Part shown: positions 33,665 to 41,910 of the stretch, piece by piece
Position numbering within the stretch: position 1 is the first letter of the stretch
Layout: every line of letters starts with the position of its first letter
From: Shinella sp. H4-D48
GTDB taxonomy: Bacteria; Pseudomonadota; Alphaproteobacteria; Rhizobiales; Rhizobiaceae
Assembly: GCF_022637395.1 (NCBI RefSeq)
Contig: NZ_CP093338.1
Coordinates: 1 to 64,000 of the forward strand
Direction of reading: 5' to 3'
DNA length: 64,000 bases
Position numbers and translations under genes: made by a program
Notes under the pieces: model-generated
Databases searched by the model: none
Seen by the model: the letters and a program-made list of their open reading frames with translations, nothing else
Told to the model about the DNA's origin: nothing

Positions 33665-36600
33665 CTAGTGAAAATCGCGCGATTTGACTCGGATCTCGTC
33701 GATATGGCCGTAACCGTCGACAAGATTGCGCGGTTTGACGATTTTTGGCATGCCGCGCCGGTCGGGTGAAGGACTGCCGTGGTGAAACTCGTCGCCACGG
33801 CCATGCGGCAGCGGGAATGGCCCTTCGCGCCGGCCGACGCTGGCGAGCATGCCGGATAGATCTGTGAGATGCTGCGCCACGACATGCACCACCTCCCCTT
33901 CGCGCTGGACATAGCCCTTCACGCCGAGCATCGATGCGCCCATCACCACCTTGCGATAGGCGGCAAACACTTTCTTCCAGACGACGAGATTGGCAATGCC
34001 CGTCTCGTCCTCGATCGTCACGAAAATCACCCCCTTCGCCGAGCCCGGCCGTTGGCGAACGAGAATGACACCTGCCGTCTCGATCGGTTGCCGGTCACGC
34101 AGATTGGTCGCGACATGACAGGAAACGATCTTCTGGCGCGCCAGATCCTCCCGCAGGAAGCTGACGGGATGCGCGCGCAGCGTCAGCCCGACATGGCCAT
34201 AATCCTCGACGACCTCGTTACCTGCGGTCATCGGGCGAAGGGCAACCTCGGGCTCGTCCAGTTCCGCAATGACCTCTTCCTCCCGTCGCGCCGCCGCGGC
34301 AAAGAGTGGCAAGGGTTCGTCACGCAACGCGCGGATCGCCCAGAGCGCCTCGCGCCGCGCAAGACCGAGCGAAGGCCGGAAGGCATCCGCATCCGCCATT
34401 TCGACAAGGGCGGCCACCGGCAGGCCGGAGCGGCGCCACAGGTCATCCACCGATACGAAGGGCTCATCGGCCCGCGCCTGGACGAGCCTGCTCGCATCCC
34501 TGTCGCTCATGCCCTTGATCATCCGCAGCCCGAGCCGCACGGCAAAACGATCCGGATCATCCGTGGGCTCCAGCGTGCAATCCCACCGGCTTTCATTGAC
34601 GCAGACCGGCAGCACCTTGACCCCATGTTTCTGGGCATCGCGCACGATCTGCGCGGGGGCATAAAAGCCCATCGGCTGCGAATTGAGCAGTGCCGCGCAG
34701 AAGACATCCGGGTGGTGGCATTTCATCCAGGCCGAGGCATAGGCGATGATCGCGAAACTGTAGGCGTGACTTTCGGGAAAACCATAGGAGCCGAAGCCCT
34801 CAAGCTGGCGGCACATGCGTTCGGCGAAAGCGGGGTCATAACCACGATCGATCATGCCCTCGCGCAATTCTGTGCGAAACTTGTCGATTCCGCCGGTCTG
34901 CTTGAAGGTTGCCATGGCTCTGCGGAGCTGATCCGCCCGTCCTGGGGTAAAGCCAGCGCATTCGATGGCCACCTGCATGGCCTGCTCCTGAAACAGAGGA
35001 ACGCCAAGGGTTTTCTTTAGAACCTTCTCGAATTCCGTTTTGGGATACTCAACCTTCTCCAAACCTTGCCGACGCCTGAGATACGGATGCACCATATCGC
35101 CCTGGATCGGACCGGGGCGCACAATCGCAACCTGAATGACCAGATCGTAAAGTTCTCGGGGCTTGAGCCGTGGCAACATGGACATCTGCGCCCGGCTTTC
35201 GATCTGGAAGGTGCCGAGCGTATCCGCCTTTGAGATCATCTCGAAGGTCGCCTCGTCCTTGTCGAGAATCGAAAGCGTACAGATCTTCCCCTTGTGCTCC
35301 TTTAGTAGATCGAAGGCTTTGCGCATGCAGGTGAGCATGCCGAGCGCCAGCACATCGACCTTCATGAAATTGAGGCTTTCGATATCGTCTTTGTCCCACT
35401 CGATCACCTGACGATCGTCCATGGCGGCCGGCTCGATGGGTACGAGATCATCGAGCCTGTCCTGCGTCAGGACGAAACCGCCGGGATGCTGGGAGAGATG
35501 ACGCGGCGCGCCCGTCAGTTCTCGCGCAAGCTCGACAAGAAGACGCATGCGCCGGTCATCGACATTGAAGCCGATATCCTCTATCTGCGCCTTTGGAATA
35601 GCGTTCGACCAGCCCCAGACTTGAGAAGACAGCGCTTTCAGCACATCTTCCGGCATGCCCAGAGCACGCCCGACATCCCGCATGGCACCGCGCGAGCGAT
35701 AACGGATGACCGTGGCACAGAGAGCGGCATGGTTTCTGCCATAGGTCTCGTAAATCCACTGTATGACCTCTTCTCGCCGCTCATGCTCGAAGTCGACATC
35801 GATGTCAGGAGGCTCACCGCGCTGTTCGGATACGAAGCGCTCGAAAAGCAGTCCGTTGTTCGTGGCATCGACCGATGTAATGCCCAACACGAAACACACC
35901 GCACTGTTGGCCGCAGATCCCCTGCCCTGGCAGAGAATATCCATCTTGCGGGCCTGACGGACGATGGAATTCACCGTCAGGAAGTAAGGCGCGTAGTTCA
36001 TGCGCGCGATGAGGGCCAGTTCGTGGTTCAGCTTGGCGCGCACTTCCTCCGGCACACCTTCGGGATAACGCTCATCAGCCCCCTCCCAGGTATATTTCTC
36101 CAAAGCCTCCTGCGGCGTGTAATGCGCGTATTCTCTCTCTTCAGGATACTGGTATTGCAGTTCGTCCAGCGAGAAGCGGCAGCGGTTGACGATGTCAAGC
36201 GTGCGCTGGAGCGACTCCGGGTAACGAGCGAAAAGCCGGTGCATCTCCTCCGGCGGCTTGAGGTAACGGTCGGCGTGGCGTTCGCGCAGAAAACCCGCAT
36301 TGTCGATGACCACATTGTTGCGGATGCAGGTGACAACGTCCTGCAACATGCGCCGACCTGGCTCATGGTAGAGCACATCATTGGTCACGACGGTGGGAAC
36401 GCGATGCTGGGCGGCGAGATTGGAGAGCTGCCAGAGCCGAAGCTGGTCGTTCGGGCGACGGCGCAGCGTGAGCGCCAGATAGCAGCGCCCCCGGAAGGTT
36501 TCAGCCAATCGGCGCAGGTGAAAACCGGCCGTTTCATCGGCCTCGTCAGGCACAAGAACAGCGAGTAGCCCCTCGTTCCACTCCACCACATCCGACCAGT

Positions 36601-36940
36601 CGAGATGGCATTTGCCTTTGCCAGCCTTCTTCTTGCCGGTGGTGAGCAGGCGGCAAAGCCGGCCATAGGCCACGCGATCCGTCGGATAGACGAGCAGCGA
36701 CATGCCATCGACAAGGTCCAGCCGGCAGCCGACGACAAGACGGACCATGTTCCCATCGGCCGGCAGTTCCTTGACTGCCCGATGCGCCTGGACGATGCCA
36801 GCAAGACTGTTGCGGTCCACCACTGCCAGGGCTTCGATACCCAGCGCGCTTGCCTGGGCGAACAGTTCCGCGCAACTGCTCGCTCCGCGTAGGAACGAGA
36901 AATGGGACGTGACCTGAAGCTCGGCGTAGCGCGGGTTCAT
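33665..36940 (-). CDS. dnaE2: Error-prone DNA polymerase DnaE2 (ImuC)
   Basis: This 1091-residue C-family DNA polymerase catalyses translesion synthesis and SOS mutagenesis together with ImuA and ImuB. The N-terminal PHP domain starts [16 protein letters not shown] (residues 7-22). The polymerase active-site aspartates lie in [15 protein letters not shown] near 376-390, with [12 protein letters not shown] upstream. A finger/thumb region ([15 protein letters not shown]) and a C-terminal OB-fold ([16 protein letters not shown]) follow. It is shorter than replicative DnaE1 and lacks the tau-binding tail. Its start overlaps the imuB stop by 4 nt, and the cassette is preceded by a LexA box. Confidence 0.97.
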   Translation of the reverse strand: MNPRYAELQVTSHFSFLRGASSCAELFAQASALGIEALAVVDRNSLAGIVQAHRAVKELPADGNMVRLVVGCRLDLVDGMSLLVYPTDRVAYGRLCRLLTTGKKKAGKGKCHLDWSDVVEWNEGLLAVLVPDEADETAGFHLRRLAETFRGRCYLALTLRRRPNDQLRLWQLSNLAAQHRVPTVVTNDVLYHEPGRRMLQDVVTCIRNNVVIDNAGFLRERHADRYLKPPEEMHRLFARYPESLQRTLDIVNRCRFSLDELQYQYPEEREYAHYTPQEALEKYTWEGADERYPEGVPEEVRAKLNHELALIARMNYAPYFLTVNSIVRQARKMDILCQGRGSAANSAVCFVLGITSVDATNNGLLFERFVSEQRGEPPDIDVDFEHERREEVIQWIYETYGRNHAALCATVIRYRSRGAMRDVGRALGMPEDVLKALSSQVWGWSNAIPKAQIEDIGFNVDDRRMRLLVELARELTGAPRHLSQHPGGFVLTQDRLDDLVPIEPAAMDDRQVIEWDKDDIESLNFMKVDVLALGMLTCMRKAFDLLKEHKGKICTLSILDKDEATFEMISKADTLGTFQIESRAQMSMLPRLKPRELYDLVIQVAIVRPGPIQGDMVHPYLRRRQGLEKVEYPKTEFEKVLKKTLGVPLFQEQAMQVAIECAGFTPGRADQLRRAMATFKQTGGIDKFRTELREGMIDRGYDPAFAERMCRQLEGFGSYGFPESHAYSFAIIAYASAWMKCHHPDVFCAALLNSQPMGFYAPAQIVRDAQKHGVKVLPVCVNESRWDCTLEPTDDPDRFAVRLGLRMIKGMSDRDASRLVQARADEPFVSVDDLWRRSGLPVAALVEMADADAFRPSLGLARREALWAIRALRDEPLPLFAAAARREEEVIAELDEPEVALRPMTAGNEVVEDYGHVGLTLRAHPVSFLREDLARQKIVSCHVATNLRDRQPIETAGVILVRQRPGSAKGVIFVTIEDETGIANLVVWKKVFAAYRKVVMGASMLGVKGYVQREGEVVHVVAQHLTDLSGMLASVGRREGPFPLPHGRGDEFHHGSPSPDRRGMPKIVKPRNLVDGYGHIDEIRVKSRDFH

Positions 36941-38460
36941 GCGAAAATCCCATGCAGGAACCAGCGCCCGAGGCCGCGCGCGGCCTGAACCTCATCGCCC
37001 GAGCGAAACAGCCAGAAGCGCTCCCCCACGGCATCCTCGACCTGGAAATAATCCCGCACGGCCGCGCGTTCGCCGTCACGCTTCCACCACTCGCCAAAGA
37101 CGCGTTCTGGGCCATCGGCGCGTTTCACCAGCCGCCGCACGCCGCGCCAGGTGAAGGAGGCGGGCGGGTGGTCCGGCAGGAGCGCCATGACTTCTATGGG
37201 TTCGGGGCGGGCCAGCAGGCGTGGCGGCCGCGGCCATTGCCCCTGCCATGTCGCACCGGCATCGGGCGCCAGCGGCGCGACACGCTGGAAGGACCGTTCC
37301 GGGACATCGCTCTCGACCGGGGCGATGCGGTAAAGGCGGGAGGCGCCGATGCGGTTGGCGATGACATCGACGAGGCCGGCAATATCCGCAGGCGCGGCCT
37401 CGATCAGCGAGGTCGCCGCCTGTTGCAGGACAAGCGGTTCGGCCAGTGTCGCGGAAAGCTCCATGACCTCGATGCCGAAGCCGGGCTCGATGGTCTCGAT
37501 GCGGTCGCAGAGCAGCCGGGCAAGGCGTTTTTCATCACGCACAGGACGGGCCGTGCCGACACGGATCGCCTGTAGCGAATTGTCGACGCGGTGAAAGATG
37601 AGGTCGAGCCGGCGGGCGCCGAGGCCACGTTTTTCCAAGGCCTGACAGAGGTCGTGGACCAGCGCCGTCGTATAGCGCGCGATGGTGTCAGGCGCGCCGA
37701 TCGGCTCGCCGAAGCCTTTGCGGGCGACAATCCGTTCAGGGTCGCGCAATGGGTCGACTGGCTCGCGGACAACGCCTTCTATCTGATCCAGCCGTCGGCC
37801 AAGAATAGGACCAAAGCGCAGTACCAGCGGCGCACGCGGCACGGCGAGCAGGTCGCCGATCGTCGAAAAGCCGAGCACATGCAACCCCGCCACGATATCC
37901 GGGGGAATGCGCAGCCCACGGATCGGCAGCGGAGAAACGCTTTCAACGGCACTCCCCGCTGGGATGACGCGAACCGGATCGGCAAGGAAGCGTGCCGCGG
38001 CAAAAGCCGCGCCCCATGTATCGGCAACCGCGGCGCGGGCTGTAATGCCGGAGGCGCCGAGGCGATTGACAAGGCCGCTCAGCATCAGTGCCTCTCCACC
38101 GTGCAGATGGTCGGCGCCGGTCGTGTCGATGACGAGGCCATCCGGCGGATCGGGCGCGACGATGGGGGCATAATGCTGGAGAGCCCAGAGCGAGAGACGC
38201 TCGAGCGCTGTAGCATCGGCCGCAGGATCGGCCGGAAGGGTCAGGATGTCAGGCAGGAGCGCATGGGCCTTGGTAAGCGGCATGCCCACGCGCAGGCCGG
38301 CCTGTTCCGCCGGCCGGCTGACCGCCGTTACGACACGGCGCGTGCCATCGCGGCCGACAAGCACAAGCCGGCTGTCAGGCGGAGGCGCTTCCGCGCCAAG
38401 CGCCCGCCGCAGCCGGTCGATCGGCCAGCCGGGGAGAAAAAGCGATACGACCCTCGGCAT
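36937..38460 (-). CDS. imuB: ImuB, Y-family polymerase-like mutagenesis protein
   Basis: This 507-residue protein related to Y-family polymerases (DinB/UmuC fold) acts as the scaffold of the DnaE2 mutasome. The first strand reads [16 protein letters not shown], where the catalytic acidic residue of active Y-family enzymes is absent. This agrees with ImuB being a non-catalytic hub that binds the beta clamp, ImuA and DnaE2. Hinge and palm-like segments ([18 protein letters not shown]) follow. The ATG at 38460 lies inside the imuA coding end; the two genes overlap by 86 bp. A longer form starting further upstream in imuA has no conserved sequence. Confidence 0.93.
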   Translation of the reverse strand: MPRVVSLFLPGWPIDRLRRALGAEAPPPDSRLVLVGRDGTRRVVTAVSRPAEQAGLRVGMPLTKAHALLPDILTLPADPAADATALERLSLWALQHYAPIVAPDPPDGLVIDTTGADHLHGGEALMLSGLVNRLGASGITARAAVADTWGAAFAAARFLADPVRVIPAGSAVESVSPLPIRGLRIPPDIVAGLHVLGFSTIGDLLAVPRAPLVLRFGPILGRRLDQIEGVVREPVDPLRDPERIVARKGFGEPIGAPDTIARYTTALVHDLCQALEKRGLGARRLDLIFHRVDNSLQAIRVGTARPVRDEKRLARLLCDRIETIEPGFGIEVMELSATLAEPLVLQQAATSLIEAAPADIAGLVDVIANRIGASRLYRIAPVESDVPERSFQRVAPLAPDAGATWQGQWPRPPRLLARPEPIEVMALLPDHPPASFTWRGVRRLVKRADGPERVFGEWWKRDGERAAVRDYFQVEDAVGERFWLFRSGDEVQAARGLGRWFLHGIFA

Positions 38461-39136
38461 CGGATGCCTCCACTTCGAATTCTGCCGCCTCGCCCGCGCG
38501 GCATCGGGTAAGCTCCAGCAGCCACCGCGCCCGGCCGACACCGGGCACCGGAAGCGGCACGGATGGCCGCACGGAAACCCGCCAGCGCGTCACCGCGGCC
38601 GATGGCAGGGTGAAGGCATCCGCCTCGGCCCGGCTGCGAAAACGGCGCACGGCAAGACCGAGCGTTCCGCCAGCCTCCGCTGCAAGTTGCAGGCGGCGTG
38701 AGACAGTCATGGGCAGGCGGGCAACCTCCGCCACGACAGCTCCGAGCCCGCCATGGCGCAGCCCCTCCTCGAAACAGAGGAGCAGGCTCTTCTCGTCGCC
38801 GGCCTCTACGTAAATGACCCGTCCAGGGGAAAGGCCTGCCTGTGCAAGCGCCGGCGCGAACAGATCGGGCCGGGTCAGGCACCAGAGCACCTGCCCCCGG
38901 GTTCGCGCGGCGATACCGGCGGCAAAGAGCATGGCGGCCGCCCCCTGGACAGCATCGTTCCCACCCCCGCACACTTCGTGGAGGCTCGCAAGCGCAAGCC
39001 CGCTGCCGGGCAACCGGTCGTCGATCTCCGGCACACCGAAGGGCAGCACTGCCCGTTCGCGCTCCGCACGGCCGTCGAACTGTCGGATACGGTCACGCAA
39101 GCCGGCGACGATAGCGCGGGCAGCGGCGGATGACAT
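38375..39136 (-). CDS. imuA: ImuA, RecA-like mutagenesis accessory protein
   Basis: This 253-residue member of the ImuA family is a RecA-related protein lacking the Walker A lysine (the region reads HEVCGGGNDAVQGAAAM in place of GxxGxGKT). It starts with a helical region, then LPFGVPEIDDRLPGSGLALASLHEV, a family hallmark. ImuA binds RecA and ImuB in characterised systems and is needed for damage-induced mutagenesis. The ATG at 39136 is favoured because a GGAG lies 10 nt before it; an ATG at 39163 would sit only 3 nt from the LexA box, leaving no room for a leader. Confidence 0.9.
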   Translation of the reverse strand: MSSAAARAIVAGLRDRIRQFDGRAERERAVLPFGVPEIDDRLPGSGLALASLHEVCGGGNDAVQGAAAMLFAAGIAARTRGQVLWCLTRPDLFAPALAQAGLSPGRVIYVEAGDEKSLLLCFEEGLRHGGLGAVVAEVARLPMTVSRRLQLAAEAGGTLGLAVRRFRSRAEADAFTLPSAAVTRWRVSVRPSVPLPVPGVGRARWLLELTRCRAGEAAEFEVEASDAEGRIAFSPRLADRPAAAGAWRGSASA

Positions 39137-39166
39137 CGGCGAAAAACTCCTTGGTCGGGGCATAAT

Positions 39167-39181
39167 GTTCTTTATTTGTTC
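39167..39181 (-). promoter_or_regulatory. LexA box of the imuA-imuB-dnaE2 operon
   Basis: GTTC-N7-GTTC (GAAC-N7-GAAC on the transcribed strand; spacer TTTATTT) matches the alphaproteobacterial LexA consensus exactly and lies about 30 nt upstream of the imuA start. The cassette should therefore be an SOS operon repressed by LexA. Confidence 0.88.
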
Positions 39182-39307
39182 TCAATTGTCGAAAGAGTCA
39201 ATTGCTCTTGCAGGTGGGAAAGATCACAGTTTGAATCATCGGCGGGAACCAACTTGCCCGGCGGAAGTTTCCCCTCACGCTATTCCAACAATTCAGGAGA
39301 CATATCC

Positions 39308-39613
39308 ATGGCTGACGAAAAGAGCACCGGAAAGCGCACGCTCGGCGTCGTTGAAGGTATCGACAGCATTTCAGAGGAAGCCCGCACTGCTGCAGCCGAG
39401 GCGGACATCAGCGCACAGATCGAGGCCCTGAAGACGGAAATCAGCCGGATAAAGGAATCGGCAGGCCTGATTGCCGAAGGCACCGGCCAGCTTGCCGTCG
39501 CCAAGGCTGAATCCCTGCGCGACGATCTGCGCCAGACGATCCAGGCCAATCCCCTTGCCACGCTCGCCGGCGCGGCCTTCATCGGTTATCTGTTCGGCCT
39601 GCGGCACCGCTGA
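39308..39613 (+). CDS. DUF883/ElaB-type tail-anchored protein
   Basis: This 101-residue protein has a long amphipathic, coiled-coil-prone segment (residues 20-75, ISAQIEALKTEISRIKESAG) and one C-terminal hydrophobic helix (NPLATLAGAAFIGYLFGLRHR, 81-101). This is the layout of the E. coli ElaB/YqjD/YgaM group, some of which tether ribosomes to the inner membrane in stationary phase. The ATG at 39308 has AGGAG upstream. A related protein lies tail-to-tail at 39685. Function here is inferred only from family. Confidence 0.75.
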   Translation: MADEKSTGKRTLGVVEGIDSISEEARTAAAEADISAQIEALKTEISRIKESAGLIAEGTGQLAVAKAESLRDDLRQTIQANPLATLAGAAFIGYLFGLRHR

Positions 39614-39635
39614 GTTTTCAAAAAAACGCCCATCA

Positions 39636-39660
39636 AAAAGCCCGGCATTGCCGGGCTTTT
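39636..39660. terminator. Bidirectional terminator between two DUF883-type genes
   Basis: An 11-bp perfect stem (AAAAGCCCGGC at 39636-39646 and GCCGGGCTTTT at 39650-39660) has a 3-nt loop. Poly-A before and poly-T after the stem let it serve both convergent genes. Confidence 0.9.
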
Positions 39661-39684
39661 CCGTATCAACTTTATCGACCGAAT

Positions 39685-39996
39685 TTAGAACCAGCGCTGG
39701 CGCCGAGGCTCGCTTTCATAGGAGCCGAGCAGATAACCAATGAGGACGCCGGCAAGTCCGGCCGTCAGAACCACGGTGGAAAGCGCTGCGGGATGCTCGC
39801 GTGCGGCCTGGGCAACAGCGGCGCCTTCGTTGCGCATATAGCGCGTTGCCGAACGCACGGCAGGGCGAGCAGCATCGCCTACACGCTCGCGGACCGCTTC
39901 ATAAGCCTCAGCGCCACGCTCCCCAAGATCCTTCTGGAGGGCTGCGATTTCGTCACGAAGAGCGGAAATCTGGGATTGAACGTCATTGCTTGCCAT
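39685..39996 (-). CDS. DUF883-type tail-anchored protein, paralogue
   Basis: This 103-residue protein starts with a heptad-like helix (VQSQISALRDEIAALQKDLGERG). After a basic linker (RPAVRSATRYMRNEG), a C-terminal membrane helix (LSTVVLTAGLAGVLIGYLLG, 72-91) contains small-xxx-small spacing. The design is the same as the convergent gene at 39308, so the two may interact or be regulated in opposition. The last residues ESEPRRQRWF are cationic. The start has a GAGA-rich region upstream and gives full family length. Confidence 0.75.
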   Translation of the reverse strand: MASNDVQSQISALRDEIAALQKDLGERGAEAYEAVRERVGDAARPAVRSATRYMRNEGAAVAQAAREHPAALSTVVLTAGLAGVLIGYLLGSYESEPRRQRWF

Positions 39997-40072
39997 TACG
40001 GTCTCCTTCTTAGCAATGAGACACGAACGATTGGCGCGTAACTTGGTTCCAGCACTGCGACAGAATTACCCG

Positions 40073-41092
40073 TCAGCTCGCCTGCCGACGGCCGTCGCGA
40101 CGGATTTGCGAGGGCGTGTCGCCGAAGGCTGCACGGAAGCGGCGCGTGAAATGCGACAGGCTCTCGAAACCGGTTTCGAGAGCGACTTCGATCAGCGGCT
40201 TGTTGCTGCGCATCACCATATTCAGCGCCGCCGCCATACGGATCTTCATGTAGACCGCGCTCGGCGAGGCGCCCATGTCGCTCTCGAAGAGGCGTTCGAG
40301 CTGTCGGCGGGAAACATTAGTCATGTTGGCGATGCTGTCGATGGAAAGCAGATCCTCGGTGTGCTGCTCCATCATCATGATGGCGAGATGGACCCGGCGA
40401 TCGCGGGCCTCCAGGCCGAGCGGGTTGCGCGGCTGGATATCCGTCGCATCACGTCGGTGGCGGATCTGCAGGATCTCCAGCGCATTGCGCTCAGCCGCCT
40501 CACCAACGTGGTGGCGCACCAAGGTTGCCGCGAGATCAGCGACGCTGCTGCCGCCGGCACAGGTTGCGACCTTGCCGTCGAAACGGAAAATCTGCTCTGA
40601 CGTCGCTTCGATATCCGGATAGCGCGCGCGAAAATCGCGGTGGTGCAGCCAGCTCACACAGGCGGTGTGGCCCTTGAGCAGGCCGGCCTCGGCGAGAATG
40701 AAACTGCCGGTACAGAGGCCGATCAGCCCGACACCGGCCTTGGCCGCCTTGCGCAGATAGTCCCGGGCATAGCTGTCGATCGGCTCATCGACCGACAGAA
40801 GGCCGCCGACGACGGCGATGTAGTCGAAACAGGATGGGTCGGCGAAGGGGGCGGTCGGAGCAACCTGGATGCCGCTCGATGAGGAGATGAAATTGCGAGT
40901 GCTGCTGATCACGTCCCAGTCGCAGTTGACGCGGCGCGAGCGGTCCTCGCTGTCGCTGGCAAGCCTGAGCGTATCGACGAACAGGGCGAAGGCGGAGAGG
41001 GTGAAACTCTTGGACAGGATAAAGCCGACGCGCAGCGCCTTCGGCGCCGATGCGCCGTGCATCTCCTTCGATGTCCGAACCCCTACGCCCAT
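40073..41092 (-). CDS. GlxA-family AraC-type transcriptional regulator
   Basis: This 339-residue protein has an N-terminal DJ-1/PfpI-type domain (about 20-190; RVGFILSKSFTLSAFALFVDTLRLASD, with GVGLIGLCTGSFILAEAGLL at the nucleophile-elbow position) and a C-terminal AraC helix-turn-helix pair (about 235-330; SIDSIANMTNVSRRQLERLFESDMG, then IEVALETGFESLSHFTRRFRAAFG). Related proteins control arginine, carnitine, glycine betaine or similar amine catabolism. It is placed next to putR and putA, in the same direction as putR, with 130 nt between them; a link to proline or hydroxyproline use is possible but unproven. The exact start could be one of several upstream codons. Confidence 0.9.
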   Translation of the reverse strand: MGVGVRTSKEMHGASAPKALRVGFILSKSFTLSAFALFVDTLRLASDSEDRSRRVNCDWDVISSTRNFISSSSGIQVAPTAPFADPSCFDYIAVVGGLLSVDEPIDSYARDYLRKAAKAGVGLIGLCTGSFILAEAGLLKGHTACVSWLHHRDFRARYPDIEATSEQIFRFDGKVATCAGGSSVADLAATLVRHHVGEAAERNALEILQIRHRRDATDIQPRNPLGLEARDRRVHLAIMMMEQHTEDLLSIDSIANMTNVSRRQLERLFESDMGASPSAVYMKIRMAAALNMVMRSNKPLIEVALETGFESLSHFTRRFRAAFGDTPSQIRRDGRRQAS

Positions 41093-41222
41093 CCAAATCT
41101 CCTACTATAGCGGGTACTATGGCCGCCAATCGGCCCTTATGGCAAGAGGCACATCGCATTCAGTTCCGGCCAACGATTTCCGCCTGCCGAATACGTTGGC
41201 AGTGAGGGCTCGCCGGGCGATC

Positions 41223-41705
41223 TTAACCCCGCTCCTTGACCGTCTCCATCGCCACATTCGTCGAAGTGCTCGCGACATAGGGAAGGTTGGAGATACGCTC
41301 ACCCAGCACCAGGCGGTATTTCTTGATGTCACGCGTGCGGATTTTCAGAAGATAGTCGAAACGCCCGGCTATCATATGGCATTCCTCGACCTCCCTGATC
41401 TTCTTTACCGCCGCATTGAAGCTCATCAGCGCCTCTTCCTGCGTATTCGTCAGCTTGACCTCGGCGAAAGCGATATGATCCAGGTTCATCTTCGCCGGAT
41501 TGAGGATCGCCTTGAAGCCCTGAATGAAGCCGTCAGCGATCAGCCGCTTGAACCGGTTCTGGCAAGGCGTCTTGGATAGACCGACCTTTTCGGCAAGTTC
41601 CGCCACCGGAATACGGCCGTTTTGTGCGAGCTCCTCGAGGATTTTTCGGTCGAAAGAATCCAAAGACCCATCGTCATGGGATAACTCAGGCAAAAAAACC
41701 TCCAT
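41223..41705 (-). CDS. putR: Lrp/AsnC-family regulator, likely PutR
   Basis: This 160-residue Lrp-family protein has a helix-turn-helix (SFDRKILEELAQNGRIPVAELAEKVGLSKTPCQNRFKRL, about 15-53) and a C-terminal RAM ligand domain (about 70-150). Divergent from putA, it fits PutR, the proline-responsive activator of putA in rhizobia and Agrobacterium. Two starts are possible: ATG at 41705, which lacks a clear ribosome site, or TTG at 41693 with GGAGG exactly 5 nt upstream. The latter site overlaps the former's second and third codons and shortens the protein by four residues. An ATG further upstream (41744) is less likely because it would run through the candidate operator. Confidence 0.9.
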   Translation of the reverse strand: MEVFLPELSHDDGSLDSFDRKILEELAQNGRIPVAELAEKVGLSKTPCQNRFKRLIADGFIQGFKAILNPAKMNLDHIAFAEVKLTNTQEEALMSFNAAVKKIREVEECHMIAGRFDYLLKIRTRDIKKYRLVLGERISNLPYVASTSTNVAMETVKERG

Positions 41706-41747
41706 TATTGGAAAAATAGAACCATTTGGCCTATTATTTCCCAATAT
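41704..41747. promoter_or_regulatory. Imperfect AT-rich inverted repeat at putR, candidate PutR site
   Basis: ATTGGAAAAATAG and CTATTATTTCCCAAT form an imperfect dyad in AT-rich DNA at and just upstream of the putR start, in the putR-putA gap. Lrp-type activators bind such AT-rich dyads near their own genes, so autoregulation and putA activation are plausible. Nothing else recognisable was found between 41748 and 41910. Confidence 0.4.
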
Positions 41748-41910
41748 GAGGTCAATTCGCTTTTTGGCGCAATGATATTGTTTCGAGGTGTTTCAAAGCA
41801 GACGCCCAAGCTCTTGCCGCCATGATGTCCTGGAAAGGACAAACCTGTCATCGGTGTCATCCGCTGGACCGTAACCACCCGTCATTGAACCGTTTCCGAC
41901 AGGCCCTTCC

